DNA from: Cinnamomum chago
Taxonomy: Eukaryota; Streptophyta; Magnoliopsida; Laurales; Lauraceae
Direction of reading: 5' to 3'
Assembly: GCA_038049695.1 (NCBI GenBank)
Contig: CP142456.1
Coordinates: 20,122,501-20,186,500 of the forward strand
DNA: 64,000 nt
Position 1 is the stretch's first letter. The number at the start of each line of letters is the position of its first letter. The position numbers and the translations under genes were made by a program. The notes under the pieces were generated by a model. It worked only from the letters and a program-made list of their open reading frames with translations. It was not told the DNA's origin and made no database searches. Shown here piece by piece: positions 13,193 through 22,827 of this stretch.

Positions 13193-13631
13193 CAAGAAAA
13201 CATAAAAAAATGAAGGGTTTTAATTCTGCTCCCGATTCAATAATTCTAACACCACCACCACTAACAATAATAACAACAAGAATCAAGAAGTAAAGAAACA
13301 CAAATCGTAAAGCCCTAATAATTGACATGAAACATCGGATCTATAACCAATAAAAAAGAACACAATCACAAAAACAAACAATAACGGTACTGCTTAATAA
13401 AGTAACTCAAATGCAACCCACTTGATAATTGTTTTCAAATTAGTATTAAAATATTACATTTGTGGTTTAGAGACAGGATATGCAAAATTGGATGCAATTT
13501 ACATTGATAAAACAAATGAGAGCTAAAGACTGTTGATCCCACTGTTTATCAAAGAAAGTTTTGAGGAACTGTAACAAATAAAAAAATAATCAAAACAATC
13601 AAAAAATTACAGTAATCAGCCCTTTGCTCTA
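13193..13631 (-). other. 3' flank of MADS gene A, conserved in unit B
   Basis: This non-coding stretch aligns closely with 60579-61022 of unit B, including an AACAATAATAACAACAAGAA tract. It is A-rich and presumably holds the 3' UTR of the MADS gene; no certain poly(A) signal is picked. Confidence 0.6.
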
Positions 13632-14783
13632 TTATTGGGTTCTCTGAGTAGTCGGATCTAACTCTGCTTCCAATCCATCAAGCAACCAATCTGAATATTC
13701 AAAATCTCCCGCACAAAAAGAAGAGGAACTTGGTGTAGATATCATTTCACCATATGCTTGCTGATTACTTTGAGAAGTCGAGTAACAAAAAGATGCTTCC
13801 ATCGGGGGCACTCCTTTAGTAACCAAATTTGTTTGAAACAAACCAGATTTCTCTGAATGTAAGTTAGTAACATTTTCCACTGGAAATAATTCTGTCTCAT
13901 AATCAGCCACTGTTTCCTCTAAATATGAGTCGGTAGCATATTTCTCTAGCCACAAATCTGCAATGTGATCAGCGTTGATAAAAGGAAAACCACTCCCTTG
14001 AATTGTCTCTCTATTAAAGTTACCCTGCGAAGCAGTTGTGTAGTGATGACTTCTGGAAGTGGAAGCTATCTCATTGCAACAATCATCATCAAGTTCATAT
14101 TCTCTAAGAACTGGTAGAAAAGTTGGATCTTGGATAGAATGAGAACAGCTAAGGTCATCAGCTGAAAATAGATCAGTGCCACATCCGGGTGACACATGGT
14201 AAGAAGAATCTACCAGAATTTTGTCGCCTGTACTAGAAGTTATCAATGAGTTCATATCATTCACATTTTTGTATTGCACTTCAGCTAGAGGAGGAGCATT
14301 GTTACAATAATAACTTTTACTGTACTCTCCTAAACCCGAATATGTAAAGGAAGCATCCTTATCAATTGAATGATCATCCACGCGATTGTTCTTCTGGGAG
14401 ATACCGGCCATGGTCGGCACTGGCATGTCTTCCAACATTGTAAGGGCTGAAGCATACTCCATCAACTCATTGCCTATCGACCCTTCGCTATTAATAAGCT
14501 TGATATTTGATTTCTCTTGATGTATCACAGTATGAATTTTCTCTTGCTCAGTAAATTGTAGGCGATGATTCTGATCATATTTATCAATGATATCATCTAC
14601 CGAACTACTTCCAAAGGAGAATGGTCTTCCAGCAACCGTGAACCCAATTACAGCCACTTCCACTCCAAAATCCAGTGCCAATTTTTTGGCCTTCTTAAAC
14701 AGACCCTCTTTTCTCTTCGAAAGTGTGACAAATCTCTTTTGCTTGTCCTCAATTTTTCTTATTTCTATCTTCCTCTTACCCAT
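13632..14783 (-). CDS. Type I MADS-box transcription factor (M-alpha, AGL62-like), copy A
   Basis: The protein of 383 aa starts with a canonical MADS domain (residues 1-60: MGKRKIEIRKIEDKQKR, then KRKEGLFKKAKKL and FGVEVAVIGFT, then GRPFSFGSSSVDDIID). The N-terminus MG(K/R)xKIEI and the F-SFG-SV-DIID-Y segment are typical of type I M-alpha proteins such as the AGL62/AGL61/AGL23 group. There is no K domain. The rest is serine-rich and ends in an acidic/hydrophobic patch (YSDWLLDGLEAELDP). The reading frame is intact and intronless, as usual for type I genes, with a strong ATG and a TAA stop. M-alpha proteins bind CArG-like DNA, usually as heterodimers with M-gamma proteins, and many act in the female gametophyte and endosperm; this role is inferred by family. 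A pyrimidine tract ending TTTCAG lies about 25 bases upstream of the ATG and could be a 5'-UTR splice acceptor. Confidence 0.92.
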   Translation of the reverse strand: MGKRKIEIRKIEDKQKRFVTLSKRKEGLFKKAKKLALDFGVEVAVIGFTVAGRPFSFGSSSVDDIIDKYDQNHRLQFTEQEKIHTVIHQEKSNIKLINSEGSIGNELMEYASALTMLEDMPVPTMAGISQKNNRVDDHSIDKDASFTYSGLGEYSKSYYCNNAPPLAEVQYKNVNDMNSLITSSTGDKILVDSSYHVSPGCGTDLFSADDLSCSHSIQDPTFLPVLREYELDDDCCNEIASTSRSHHYTTASQGNFNRETIQGSGFPFINADHIADLWLEKYATDSYLEETVADYETELFPVENVTNLHSEKSGLFQTNLVTKGVPPMEASFCYSTSQSNQQAYGEMISTPSSSSFCAGDFEYSDWLLDGLEAELDPTTQRTQ

Positions 14784-15206
14784 ATTATGAAAGTGAAAAT
14801 ATAACCTGAAACATGAAGAAGAGAATTAAAGAATTAAAAAAGTGATCAAACAATTAATTGATGGTATAAAAATAGTAACAACTCGCATCAATCTCATCAA
14901 AAGAGAATTTGTGGAACTCTGAAGATGAATATGTTAAAAAATCATATAGATTCCGAACTAAGCCCTCTTCTTTTTTGGGCCTTCCTATTTAATGATTTTG
15001 CACCCCACCTGTTTTAAATCCAAAGTATCATATTAAACACTAGCCGCAATGATATTTCAAATCCTAAAACTTTATTTTGATCGAAGCAGAGATCATTGTT
15101 AACTATATCATTCGTAAAATGTGATTTACTTAAAAAAAAAATTAAAACTAATTATGTGTATATAGATTCAGTGGGACTGAAGCCCATCAAAGTGAAGTTG
15201 GGGTCT

Positions 15207-15521
15207 CAAACCATAAGCAGAAAAACAGAAAAGACGAGAGAAGAAGATCTGAGCCTACGCTCATTTCATTCATTCATGAGCAACATCTTACATCAGAAGC
15301 TTCTCACATATATATACACACAGAATCAGTTAAAGGAGAATCTAAAACAGTTACACAGTGGAATTCGTTAGCAATGTGAACAACAGAGAAGTCATGACTA
15401 AAACTGAACTAACTTAACTGACTGTCACATGCGCAGTTATAACAGCTTAGCTCTTAGAACTCAGAGGCGATTCACTGACTTTTTTTTTGACAGAGTGGTT
15501 TCACAATCTACTATGCTATTA
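15207..15521. mobile_element. 315-bp insertion specific to unit A
   Basis: Unit B reads 'gttggggtctaccaact' (about 63610), whereas A has extra DNA between two copies of GGGTCT (15201-15206 and 15522-15527). The insert holds a (TA)n(CA)n tract and, on the minus strand, sequence of solo-LTR appearance (ACAGTCAGTTAAGTTAGTTC). Its family is not certain; a small solo LTR or TRIM-like element is possible. Confidence 0.5.
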
Positions 15522-15867
15522 GGGTCTACCATATTAAAGGGCAAGATTTGATTTATGGACCTTTGTCTACCAGTTATAAGTGGTAACTAATTATTTTCTG
15601 CCATGCAGTGGAAAACCGTTTCTTACAGGAGTTGGAATTTGGAAAGGCTTATTTATTCTGTGAAAAGAGGAAGCCTACTCAACAAATTTTACAAAAAATT
15701 GTTCATGGTTTACTCTAGAGAAGGTGAATTACTCTAGAAAAGGTGAAGTCCCACATTAGGTAATATGAGGAGACTAGCTAACTTGTGCTCTGCAAAGCCA
15801 CAGCAGCTCCGGACCTATTCCAACTCTAGTTAGGTTCAAGCAGCATCATTTTCATTCCCTTCTTCTT

Positions 15868-16375
15868 TTATATTTCTTTTATTTGAACTGTTTACCTATT
15901 TATACATGAATGTTCTCATAGTTGGGCCAACCTGAGCCCAGATTGCAATGACCTGCCTAACTTTGTAGGAATTCCAAATGAGCTGTGCCTAAGCCTACAT
16001 ATGCTTAAGGCCCTAGACAGAACAATATATTTAGGACATTGAAAATGGAACTCGGTGGGCCTGACAAACAGGTCAGTGTGCTGTATCAGGCTATTTTGCA
16101 CAAGACAAATAAATGGGCTATGCTTAGACAAACTTCAGCCTAGCCCGAGCCGCCCCACGAACACCCCCATTTATATATATTAATTAAATATTAAATGAAA
16201 TAATTCTTTTCCTAGCATGTTTAAGTATCTCCCATCCACTGCAAGGCGGGTTTGATATCTACTAGGGTTGGCAACGAATCGGGTTTAGAACTGTACCCGC
16301 CCCAATTCACACCTGCTTGAGTTATTTCAATCTTTTTTTTTTCTTAACAGAGAAAAGTATAAGCAACAATGTTCT
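15868..16375. mobile_element. ~0.5-kb insertion specific to unit A
   Basis: Unit B jumps from 'cttcttttt' to 'ttgaacagtaacaaaag' (about 63935-63955), skipping this block. It contains 'gggttggcaacgaatcggg...acccgcccc' at 16265-16305, resembling the GC-rich ends of hAT-like elements. No terminal duplication is clear. Confidence 0.4.
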
Positions 16376-16440
16376 TTTGAACAGTAACAAAAGATTTCTT
16401 AAAAGAGAAGCTTGGGTTTCTTGAACAATATATTTTTAAA

Positions 16441-17840
16441 TAAATTATAAAAGGAACCCTATAAAAGCCCCAACAGATACCTATTCAGCCCAACACATTG
16501 TAGAACGAAGAATTCAAAAATCCAATAAGAAAAATATTCATTCAATTCAATCAAATGAGATGAGATTGGAAACAGGAAAAGATGAATAGAACCCATTAAA
16601 AGCCCCAACAGATACCTATTCTATTCAACCCCTCACATCGTGAGTGGAAACCATCAACACTTACCCAACCCAACTACTATTCTCAAAACCCAACCACACC
16701 CGACGCAATTAGAATTGGAATTGAAGAAGATATAAATAAATCTATAGAGAGAAGAAAGAAAACCTAAAGCACCAACCCCAAAAAACCTAAGCTCCCCCAG
16801 AATTCACCAAGAAATAACTGGAACCTCAAATGTCCAAAATTTTCAAATTGCAACACGAAAACAATCCAAGAAACCCCCTAAGTTCCCAAAATCTCATGTT
16901 GCAGACACTCAATCTAAAACTTCAAACTGGAGAAACCAAAACGCCAAAACTCCAAATAAAAGAGAATTCAGAGTTATAAGAGTCTTGAAATTGCACAAAC
17001 CATAAAACCCAAGAATCTCAGAACTTAAAGCGATTTCATGAACTCAAAATGTCATAGATGGCAACAGAGAGACAGACATGGAGCTACAGAAATAGATTTA
17101 GAAGAAAAAACAAAAAATAAGAACTAGGGTTTGTGCCTGTACCTTACAAAATGAGAATGGAGTTGATGTTTTCTTGCATGAGCTTCGTCAGAACTCAGAT
17201 CGTGAGAGGAGATAATGCAGAGATTGTTGCTTTCTTACATGAATGAAGGATGCATATTTGGTCACACACCATCTCTAGATATATATATAGAGACGAAGAC
17301 CGCGCCATTTGTTTTTAAAAAGTTTCGTTTGGACGAAACTGCCCTCCTTTTGACAGCTTGCATTATTTATTATGGAGGGCAACTCAGTAATTTCCCTTCT
17401 AAATATCATAGGACAGCTAGATGTATCCTCATTGGAAAGTGATCCCGTCTTTGGACGACACAGGAAACCTGTTTTGACCTATCATGGGTGCCACATGGGA
17501 GAGTTGCTCATCCATGAATTAAAAAAATATCCTTTCCTCCATGCGGCACATCTCTCTCATGTGGTACCCCCTTATCTGTCTAAATAGGGGAAACTTATTT
17601 GGACCAAATAGAGGATCCGGATCCATTTTCATTGTAAGTGGATCTAAAGTCAAAATTAGATTACAGATGGAAGTATTAACAATTTAAACGATTCAAAATG
17701 AATGTTATCCTTGTCAGTGATGTATCTCAGATTATACTCTAATATGGGTTCGTCTTATCATAAGATTGAGCAAATGATAGATGATATGATTAGCACAATC
17801 TTTCGCATTGTTAATTAAATGCATTAATCATGTTATCATA
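16441..17840. other. Unassigned AT-rich stretch
   Basis: No gene is supported. A direct repeat 'aaaagccccaacagatacct' occurs at about 16463 and 16598. The frames of 60-75 codons at 17215-17587 have no recognisable domain and no splice context. Past 16440 the sequence can no longer be compared with unit B because the window ends. Confidence 0.4.
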
Positions 17841-18024
17841 TATATATATATATATTTTGGAGCACCTGACTAAATCTCCCAGAGTGGTGGCCTCCCCCTG
17901 TTTCCACTCACTGGGTACGTCAGGCGAGAATGGCCTGTGTCCCAACTTATTAGCAGACTTCGATACTGAGACCTCCGGGTGGTTACGGAGTAGCCCAACC
18001 AACGGTGCTACCAAGCATTGTTTG
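17841..18024 (-). mobile_element. tRNA-derived SINE
   Basis: Read on the minus strand it starts near GCTTGGTAGCACCGTTGG, which resembles a pol III A box (TRGYNNANNNG). About 40 bases later comes GTCTCAGTATCGAAGTC, a B-box-like segment, followed by an unrelated body and a (TA)n tail at 17841-17860. The flanks share TGTTAT (17831-17836 and 18025-18030), a plausible target duplication at the tail and head. Tail position and duplication fit minus-strand retroposition. The reading frames on both strands across it are by-products. Confidence 0.65.
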
Positions 18025-19420
18025 TGTTATACTATATAAGATTGGCAATGGCTTGGGGTAGCGTGTAAGGCCATTGAGCCCGGCCCTCTTGAACATGTTC
18101 TTTTTAGGCCCGTGAACTAGGGACGATCCAAAAAAGCAAAGCCCATTTGCATGATGGTTGGGCATGGGTTTTGACATTAAAGCCAATGTCTTAACCCAGC
18201 CCTAGCCCATTTTATGACCTACCATATTTTCAACATATATGTAGGGGGATTTTTCTCCAACGGGAGTCTTGCACTGATTGAATATAAAAAAGTTCATAGA
18301 TGAATCTCAAGTATCGAAAAGACAACTCTTAAAGTATTAATCATGGAGCTTATCACGTTTAGCATTAGACATAATGATCTAAAACCATCACAACAAACTA
18401 AAGACTTAAGGCTCACAAAAAAAAAATATTGAGTTAATGGGATTATTCATATTTTCATGTCAAAACTTAAACAAGTTATGCTATGTGGTTAAATGAATTT
18501 AATTTACGCAGTTACATAGAAATAATTTAATGTTTACTAATTGACATAGAAATAATTTAATGTTTACTAATTTAAACAATTGGGCCTAGTCTCTGGCTTG
18601 AGGTTGACATTTTTCCTGACGACCGAACTTGGGCTAGACATATTGGCCCGTAGGCATTGCCAGGCCTAATTTTGAGGCCCTATTATAAATGAGTTGCACT
18701 TGAACCCACCTCAACCCGACCCTAGCCAGGCCCTTCGACAACCCCATGTCCAAACTTCCTTGCAACAATAAAGGACAAGGCTGGGACAAAATAGGTCCAA
18801 ATTGTATATTTTTTGGTTGGTTGAGCCTTGGGCTTTCAATGAGCTAAATTGAGCTTAGCGTTGTTGTAGTTGTTATTATTATTTGCTCAACTGGAACAAT
18901 GTTAAGGGAGTAACACTTCCAAGTTCAAACCATATTCTTTTTCTTTGTGATTGTAGCATGATAAATTACTTTATAGGGTGGCATATCAGACTAAATGTGC
19001 CTTGCCTTGGTTAAACGTTATTTGCCTAAGCTTTTAAGATTTATGGCTTGATTTCAAGCTCTGTTGCAAAGCATTTAACTAAATTTACGATAAACTGAAA
19101 CTTGGCTCAAATAAACTACAAGCTGAGCGTGCTTAGGTTAGGCCAAGAAGTATTTAACTGAATTTGAGATGAACCAAAACTTGACTCAAATAAAATACAA
19201 GACGAACGAGCTTAGTTTAGCTCAAGCTTGACTCGGTTCAAGATTTACATACCTTAACAAACATAAGTTCAACTCAAACTCAGGCACACACTTTCATTGT
19301 ACTTGTGTTTAAATTCAACTCAATTTTCACCTTAATGTGTTGTTCAATAAATTAATATATGGAGATATATAAAATACCAAATCAATGAATATATATCATT
19401 AGAAGAAGATCTGATTGAAA
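18025..19420. other. Intergenic stretch, no gene seen
   Basis: The stretch holds only AT-rich DNA, stretches rich in 'gcccg/ggcct' words near 18050-18130 and 18590-18740 that look like decayed DNA-transposon ends, and the tandem duplication at 18514-18573. No reading frame here carries a recognisable domain. Confidence 0.4.
18514..18573. repeat. 30-bp tandem duplication
   Basis: Two near-perfect 30-bp copies (18514-18543 and 18544-18573) each start ACATAGAAATAATTTAATG. Confidence 0.9.
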
Positions 19421-20600
19421 GATTTGTCGATATCGACCATCCCTAATCGTCGATATCAACCATTATGTCAGTCAGATTTTCTTCAAAATGTAACTGTCTT
19501 ATTTGCTGAATACAACAAAATGGTTGATATCGACCATATCGCAAAAAAAAAAAAAAAAAAAAAAAAAAAAGAAAAAAGAAGAAGAAGAAGACAATAACGT
19601 TGAATCTGCAGGCCCACCTAACGAGCATCCGCCCTTGCCTCCTCCCACTCTCCTTGGATTTGCAGGTCCCTGGCCCTCATCCCCTCCCTCCCCCACTACC
19701 TCCAGGCCCGGGCCCTCTTCCTCGTCTCCTCCTATAACTTGGCCTCCATCTCCCCTAGCTCCCTTCTTCTCCCTCCTCCTCTCCCTCCATGGCGAACCTC
19801 CCTCCGACGAAGACGAAGACGACCCCATGCTAGCTACCCTCCATTCCTTTGTATCATCCCTCTCCCTGCCTCCCCTAGCCACATCCACTGCTTTGGAGCA
19901 GCACCGCAACAAATAGAGAAAACCTGACTTTCTATTTGGGTTCTGTAAATCAAGAAGAACTAGCACAGAATGGTTGATATCGACCATATCACTAAATGAC
20001 GAAAAAAGAGAGACAAAAACACACCCAGAGGACCCCTCCTATCTCTAAACTACTAGTGGGTCATAATCTTACCTATGACATACTATGAGGACTTTTCCGG
20101 TAGTTTTACCTATATCATATATAGCCTAAGAATACAAATGGTCCTCTCATGACCATTCCAAGAAAATAACATGTTGCATCATGAATGCATAAAGGGCCCG
20201 ATCCCTTGTGGGCGTTCACCTGTGCATATATTCACAACCTTTTATATGGCATGAAATGTGCCAGAAAAATTGCAAAGCCCAATAGAGCAATGATCATGAA
20301 GATCCAGGTGAATACAAATGACAACTTCTTGACGGCAAAGGTGAGGAGAGGGAGCATTTATCCGTTAACTTCTAAAATTTTAAGTATTTTCTTTGTGAAT
20401 TTTATTAAGTAGTGTCTTGATAATTAGAGGTTTTAAAGATATAAGAGGAATTTACCTGAAAAAAAATTAATGTGGCCATTGGACCGAATCGATCAAATTA
20501 TCTATACATGCATCGAATAGGGAAATTCTCCCCAAAATCATTTTTTTATGGTCAATATCGACCCTCATTTTAAGTGATGAGGTCGATATCGACCCTGGGC
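19421..20600. repeat. Dispersed palindromic TGGTYGATATCGACCA motif
   Basis: A short motif centred on GATATC recurs at 19429-19434, 19452-19457, 19526-19531, 19976-19981 and 20585-20590, with a variant (GGTCAATATCGACC) near 20549. The ideal form TGGTCGATATCGACCA is a 16-bp perfect palindrome. Two copies, at about 19520 and 19970, share 21 or more bases and bracket a block with a poly(A) run (19543-19570) and a pyrimidine-rich GC-rich stretch (19600-19920). No gene is supported in that block; the proline-rich frame in it is low-complexity. Confidence 0.7.
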
Positions 20601-20641
20601 AGGCAGAAAGAAACAATTTTCCTTCTCTCTTCCCCAACTCT

Positions 20642-21668
20642 TGTTGGGGATGTGCAACCAAAGTCCCACATCGGCTAGAAATGGGAAAGATCATGGGCAT
20701 ATATGTAGGACTAGGTACTCCATTGGTATGAGGCCTTTTGGGTAGAGTCCAAGAGCAAATCCATGAGGGCTTAGGCCTAAAGTGGACAATATCATACCAA
20801 TGTGGAGTTTGTGGTGGTCCATAGTCCTTAACAAGTGGTATCAGAGCCCATCAGACCGCAGAGAGAAAGAAAACCGCCGGTTAGATACGGTTTTGAGGAT
20901 ATGACGATGTATGCGTCGACATCAGACAGTGGCCGTGATGATATGGTTGCATACGCATTGACGAATGAGTCTCTTGAATTAATGGAATGGCTGGAAAGTA
21001 GTCGACATGCAACAACTATGACTGAAGAGATTGAGTCTCTTGATGGGGAAGATCAGGCCATCAGATGCAAGCGGTTCTACGAAGAAGAGGAAGGAGCTTC
21101 CTGTGCAGGTAGAGTGCAGACAAAGGTTCTTGATCATATATGCAATTTGAAGAAATCATTGTACGGGTCGAAGCAAGCTTCTAGACAATGGTACAAGCAA
21201 TTTGGTGCATTCATGAAGGAATGGGTTAAATTCAAGTTCAAGCATTGCTTGGACTTGATTGGTGTGTTCGGTACCTGAGTGCCCTCATGGGCAGGTGGAG
21301 ACGGTGAGACGTGTGTTATGCATGAGGATCAGCTTCAATGTTCGCTAAGGTGGAAATTTGTTAATTAGTATGACTCACTATTAATTAGTAAGTCTTAGTT
21401 AACTGGGCTCCTGGATTGCCCAAGTTGTACTTTGATTAGAAGTAGGCTTATTATAGTAAGTCTACTGTGATTAGAAGTAGGGTTTGGGTGTAACAGGGTT
21501 TGGGGCTGATATTATAAATAGAGACTAGAGTCTCTAGGATGTACACAACTATTCTGATTGCATAGTGATTCTCTTGTCTTCCCGTGGACGTAGGCCAAAA
21601 GCCGAACCACGTAAATCTCGTGTTCTTTGTGCGTGATTGATCTCTTCTCGTAGCCCTAGATCATAACA
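20642..21668 (+). mobile_element. Collapsed Ty1/copia-type element with unlike ends
   Basis: The left LTR-like end (20642-20833) starts TGTTGGGGATGTGC, ends CCTTAACA and is followed by a perfect initiator-Met primer-binding site TGGTATCAGAGC (20836-20847). The right LTR-like end (21359-21668) starts TGTTAATTAG just after a purine tract (AAGGTGGAAATT), contains a TATAAATA box at 21513-21520 and ends CATAACA. The flanks are ACTCT (20637-20641) and ACTCC (21669-21673). The two ends do not look like each other, so the element may be a recombinant of two copia families or two overlapping remnants. Confidence 0.6.
20835..21278 (+). pseudogene. Fragmentary copia polyprotein remnant
   Basis: The 147-codon frame is a patchwork of copia pol pieces. 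Near the start is a proline-rich RKPPVRYGFE-like linker usually found just before reverse transcriptase. Then comes an RT piece (KKSLYGSKQASRQWYKQF, compare the family's LKRSLYGLKQSPRQWY), then the very C-terminal segment of RNase H (KFKHCLDLIGV). Most of RT and all of the RNase H core are missing, so no activity is possible. The pieces are in family order, suggesting internal deletions within one former element. Confidence 0.65.
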
Positions 21669-22827
21669 ACTCCAATCCAATGATGGAAAAAAAATAGTTT
21701 TTGGGGCCTGTTTGGATTTGAGCTACTCTAAAATGGAGAAGAAGAGAAATGATAGTCATTAACATTCAACATTACCAAGAGTGATTCATTGATGCTCTAT
21801 TGTAAATTCTCGGCCAACATAGCATGAAAAAGTCACGTATCTCATGTCCAAATAATTCAATCACTATCTCCGAAGGCCCCCAAAAACTGTTTGTGGAACA
21901 TGGGTTCTTAGCTTGAGAGTTCATTTGAGGAGGCCATTTGGGGTCTCTTTTCATCCAACCTTCAAGCGTGCTCCATGCATAGGTAGAGGACGATTGGGTC
22001 GATCTTGTTGTATTGGGGTAGACGCCAGTACATGCCTTGGAATTTGAAAGAGGGTTGTTGGATTTTTCCAAAGACAGAGCATCACATAATTCTTGCCTTG
22101 CCATGTGGATGGAGATTGATTTGTTTGACTTGTGACCTTCTACTTACACTTTTGTTGCCGATAATGATCGAGTTGTGGACTGAACCCATTCTTGGATGAT
22201 TGTGTGTTGCTGATTATGATAATACTTGCTCGTTCTATTTCTTGTCAAAAGGATGAAGCAATTATTAAATTAACAATGATGAGGTCTGTTGTTTTAAATA
22301 TTTGAGCTATTTTTAACGTACAGCAGGGGTTCTCAAATTAGTACATGCAATGATTTGTGGTTTTTTAACGTACTTATAGAGAGGCCAATGAACAAAAACA
22401 CTAGCTTACATAGCAGGGATTCCTCAAATTAGTACATGCCTCAGATTCAATTTCCATCAAAGGTATCTTGATTTGCATAAATTTGTTGCAAAAAGGTAAA
22501 AAGGAGTTGTGGTCTGTGGACTAAGGCACTAGAAATTGCATTACTGGTAAGAGTTAGTTGTGCTACTTCCATGCATTCATGCACACACCAACACATCAAA
22601 TAATTGGTAAGAGTTACTTGTGCTACCTCCATGCATTCATGGAGACACCTACAGATGAAATCCAGCTACATATACATTTCTTTTGTTTCATCTCTTCTGT
22701 TTTTCACTCACTCATATTACTCTCATTTTGCAGAAGAAAACTACTACTTCAAATCATTGTTAAACATCCAATCAATGCTCATATCCTTCAAAACCTAGTT
22801 CTCAAATCAGTTTCTAATCTTTGAAAC
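21669..22827. other. Intergenic stretch with small repeats
   Basis: No gene is seen. It holds an inverted repeat with 15-bp arms (21695-21709 and 21875-21889, AGTTTTTGGGG.CCT), a direct repeat AGCAGGGxTTCxTCAAATT at about 22322 and 22412, and a roughly 60-bp tandem duplication starting at 22545 and 22605 (TGGTAAGAGTTA.TTGTGCTA). The 110-codon minus-strand frame at 21772-22104 has no recognisable motif. Confidence 0.5.

Larger units (their letters stand above)
1..16440. repeat. Segmental duplication, unit A
   Basis: This stretch aligns in blocks, same orientation, with 57224-64000. Matching blocks by eye are 1-397 with 57224-57605 plus 59324-59371; 1081 to about 1745 with 59372-59995; 8550-9454 with about 60020-60578; 13193-14940 with 60579-62332 (includes the MADS gene); 14941-15206 with about 63350-63625; 15528-15867 with about 63626-63935; and about 16376-16440 with the last bases of the window. 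Gaps between blocks are transposon insertions or deletions in one copy. Because position 1 already matches, the unit probably begins left of the window. The duplication is seen directly. That it arose as a tandem or segmental event, not by separate transposition of each block, is inferred from conserved block order. Confidence 0.9.

Noticed and set aside
17811..18186. Possible tRNA gene or small proteins around 17.9 kb
   Set aside because: The pol III box-like words sit in a SINE with tail and flanking repeats; no cloverleaf can be drawn and the overlapping frames on both strands have no domains.
19499..19987. Proline/serine-rich proteins on both strands
   Set aside because: Low-complexity pyrimidine-rich sequence yields open frames on both strands; no conserved motif.
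19503..19992. Retroposed transcript with poly(A) and 20-base direct repeats
   Set aside because: The poly(A) run lies at the left end on the plus strand, which does not fit either orientation of retroposition with these repeats. The flanking word recurs elsewhere nearby, so it is not a simple target duplication.
20642..20833. Cassandra-type TRIM
   Set aside because: Size and primer site would fit, but no 5S rRNA-like pol III segment is seen in the LTR.
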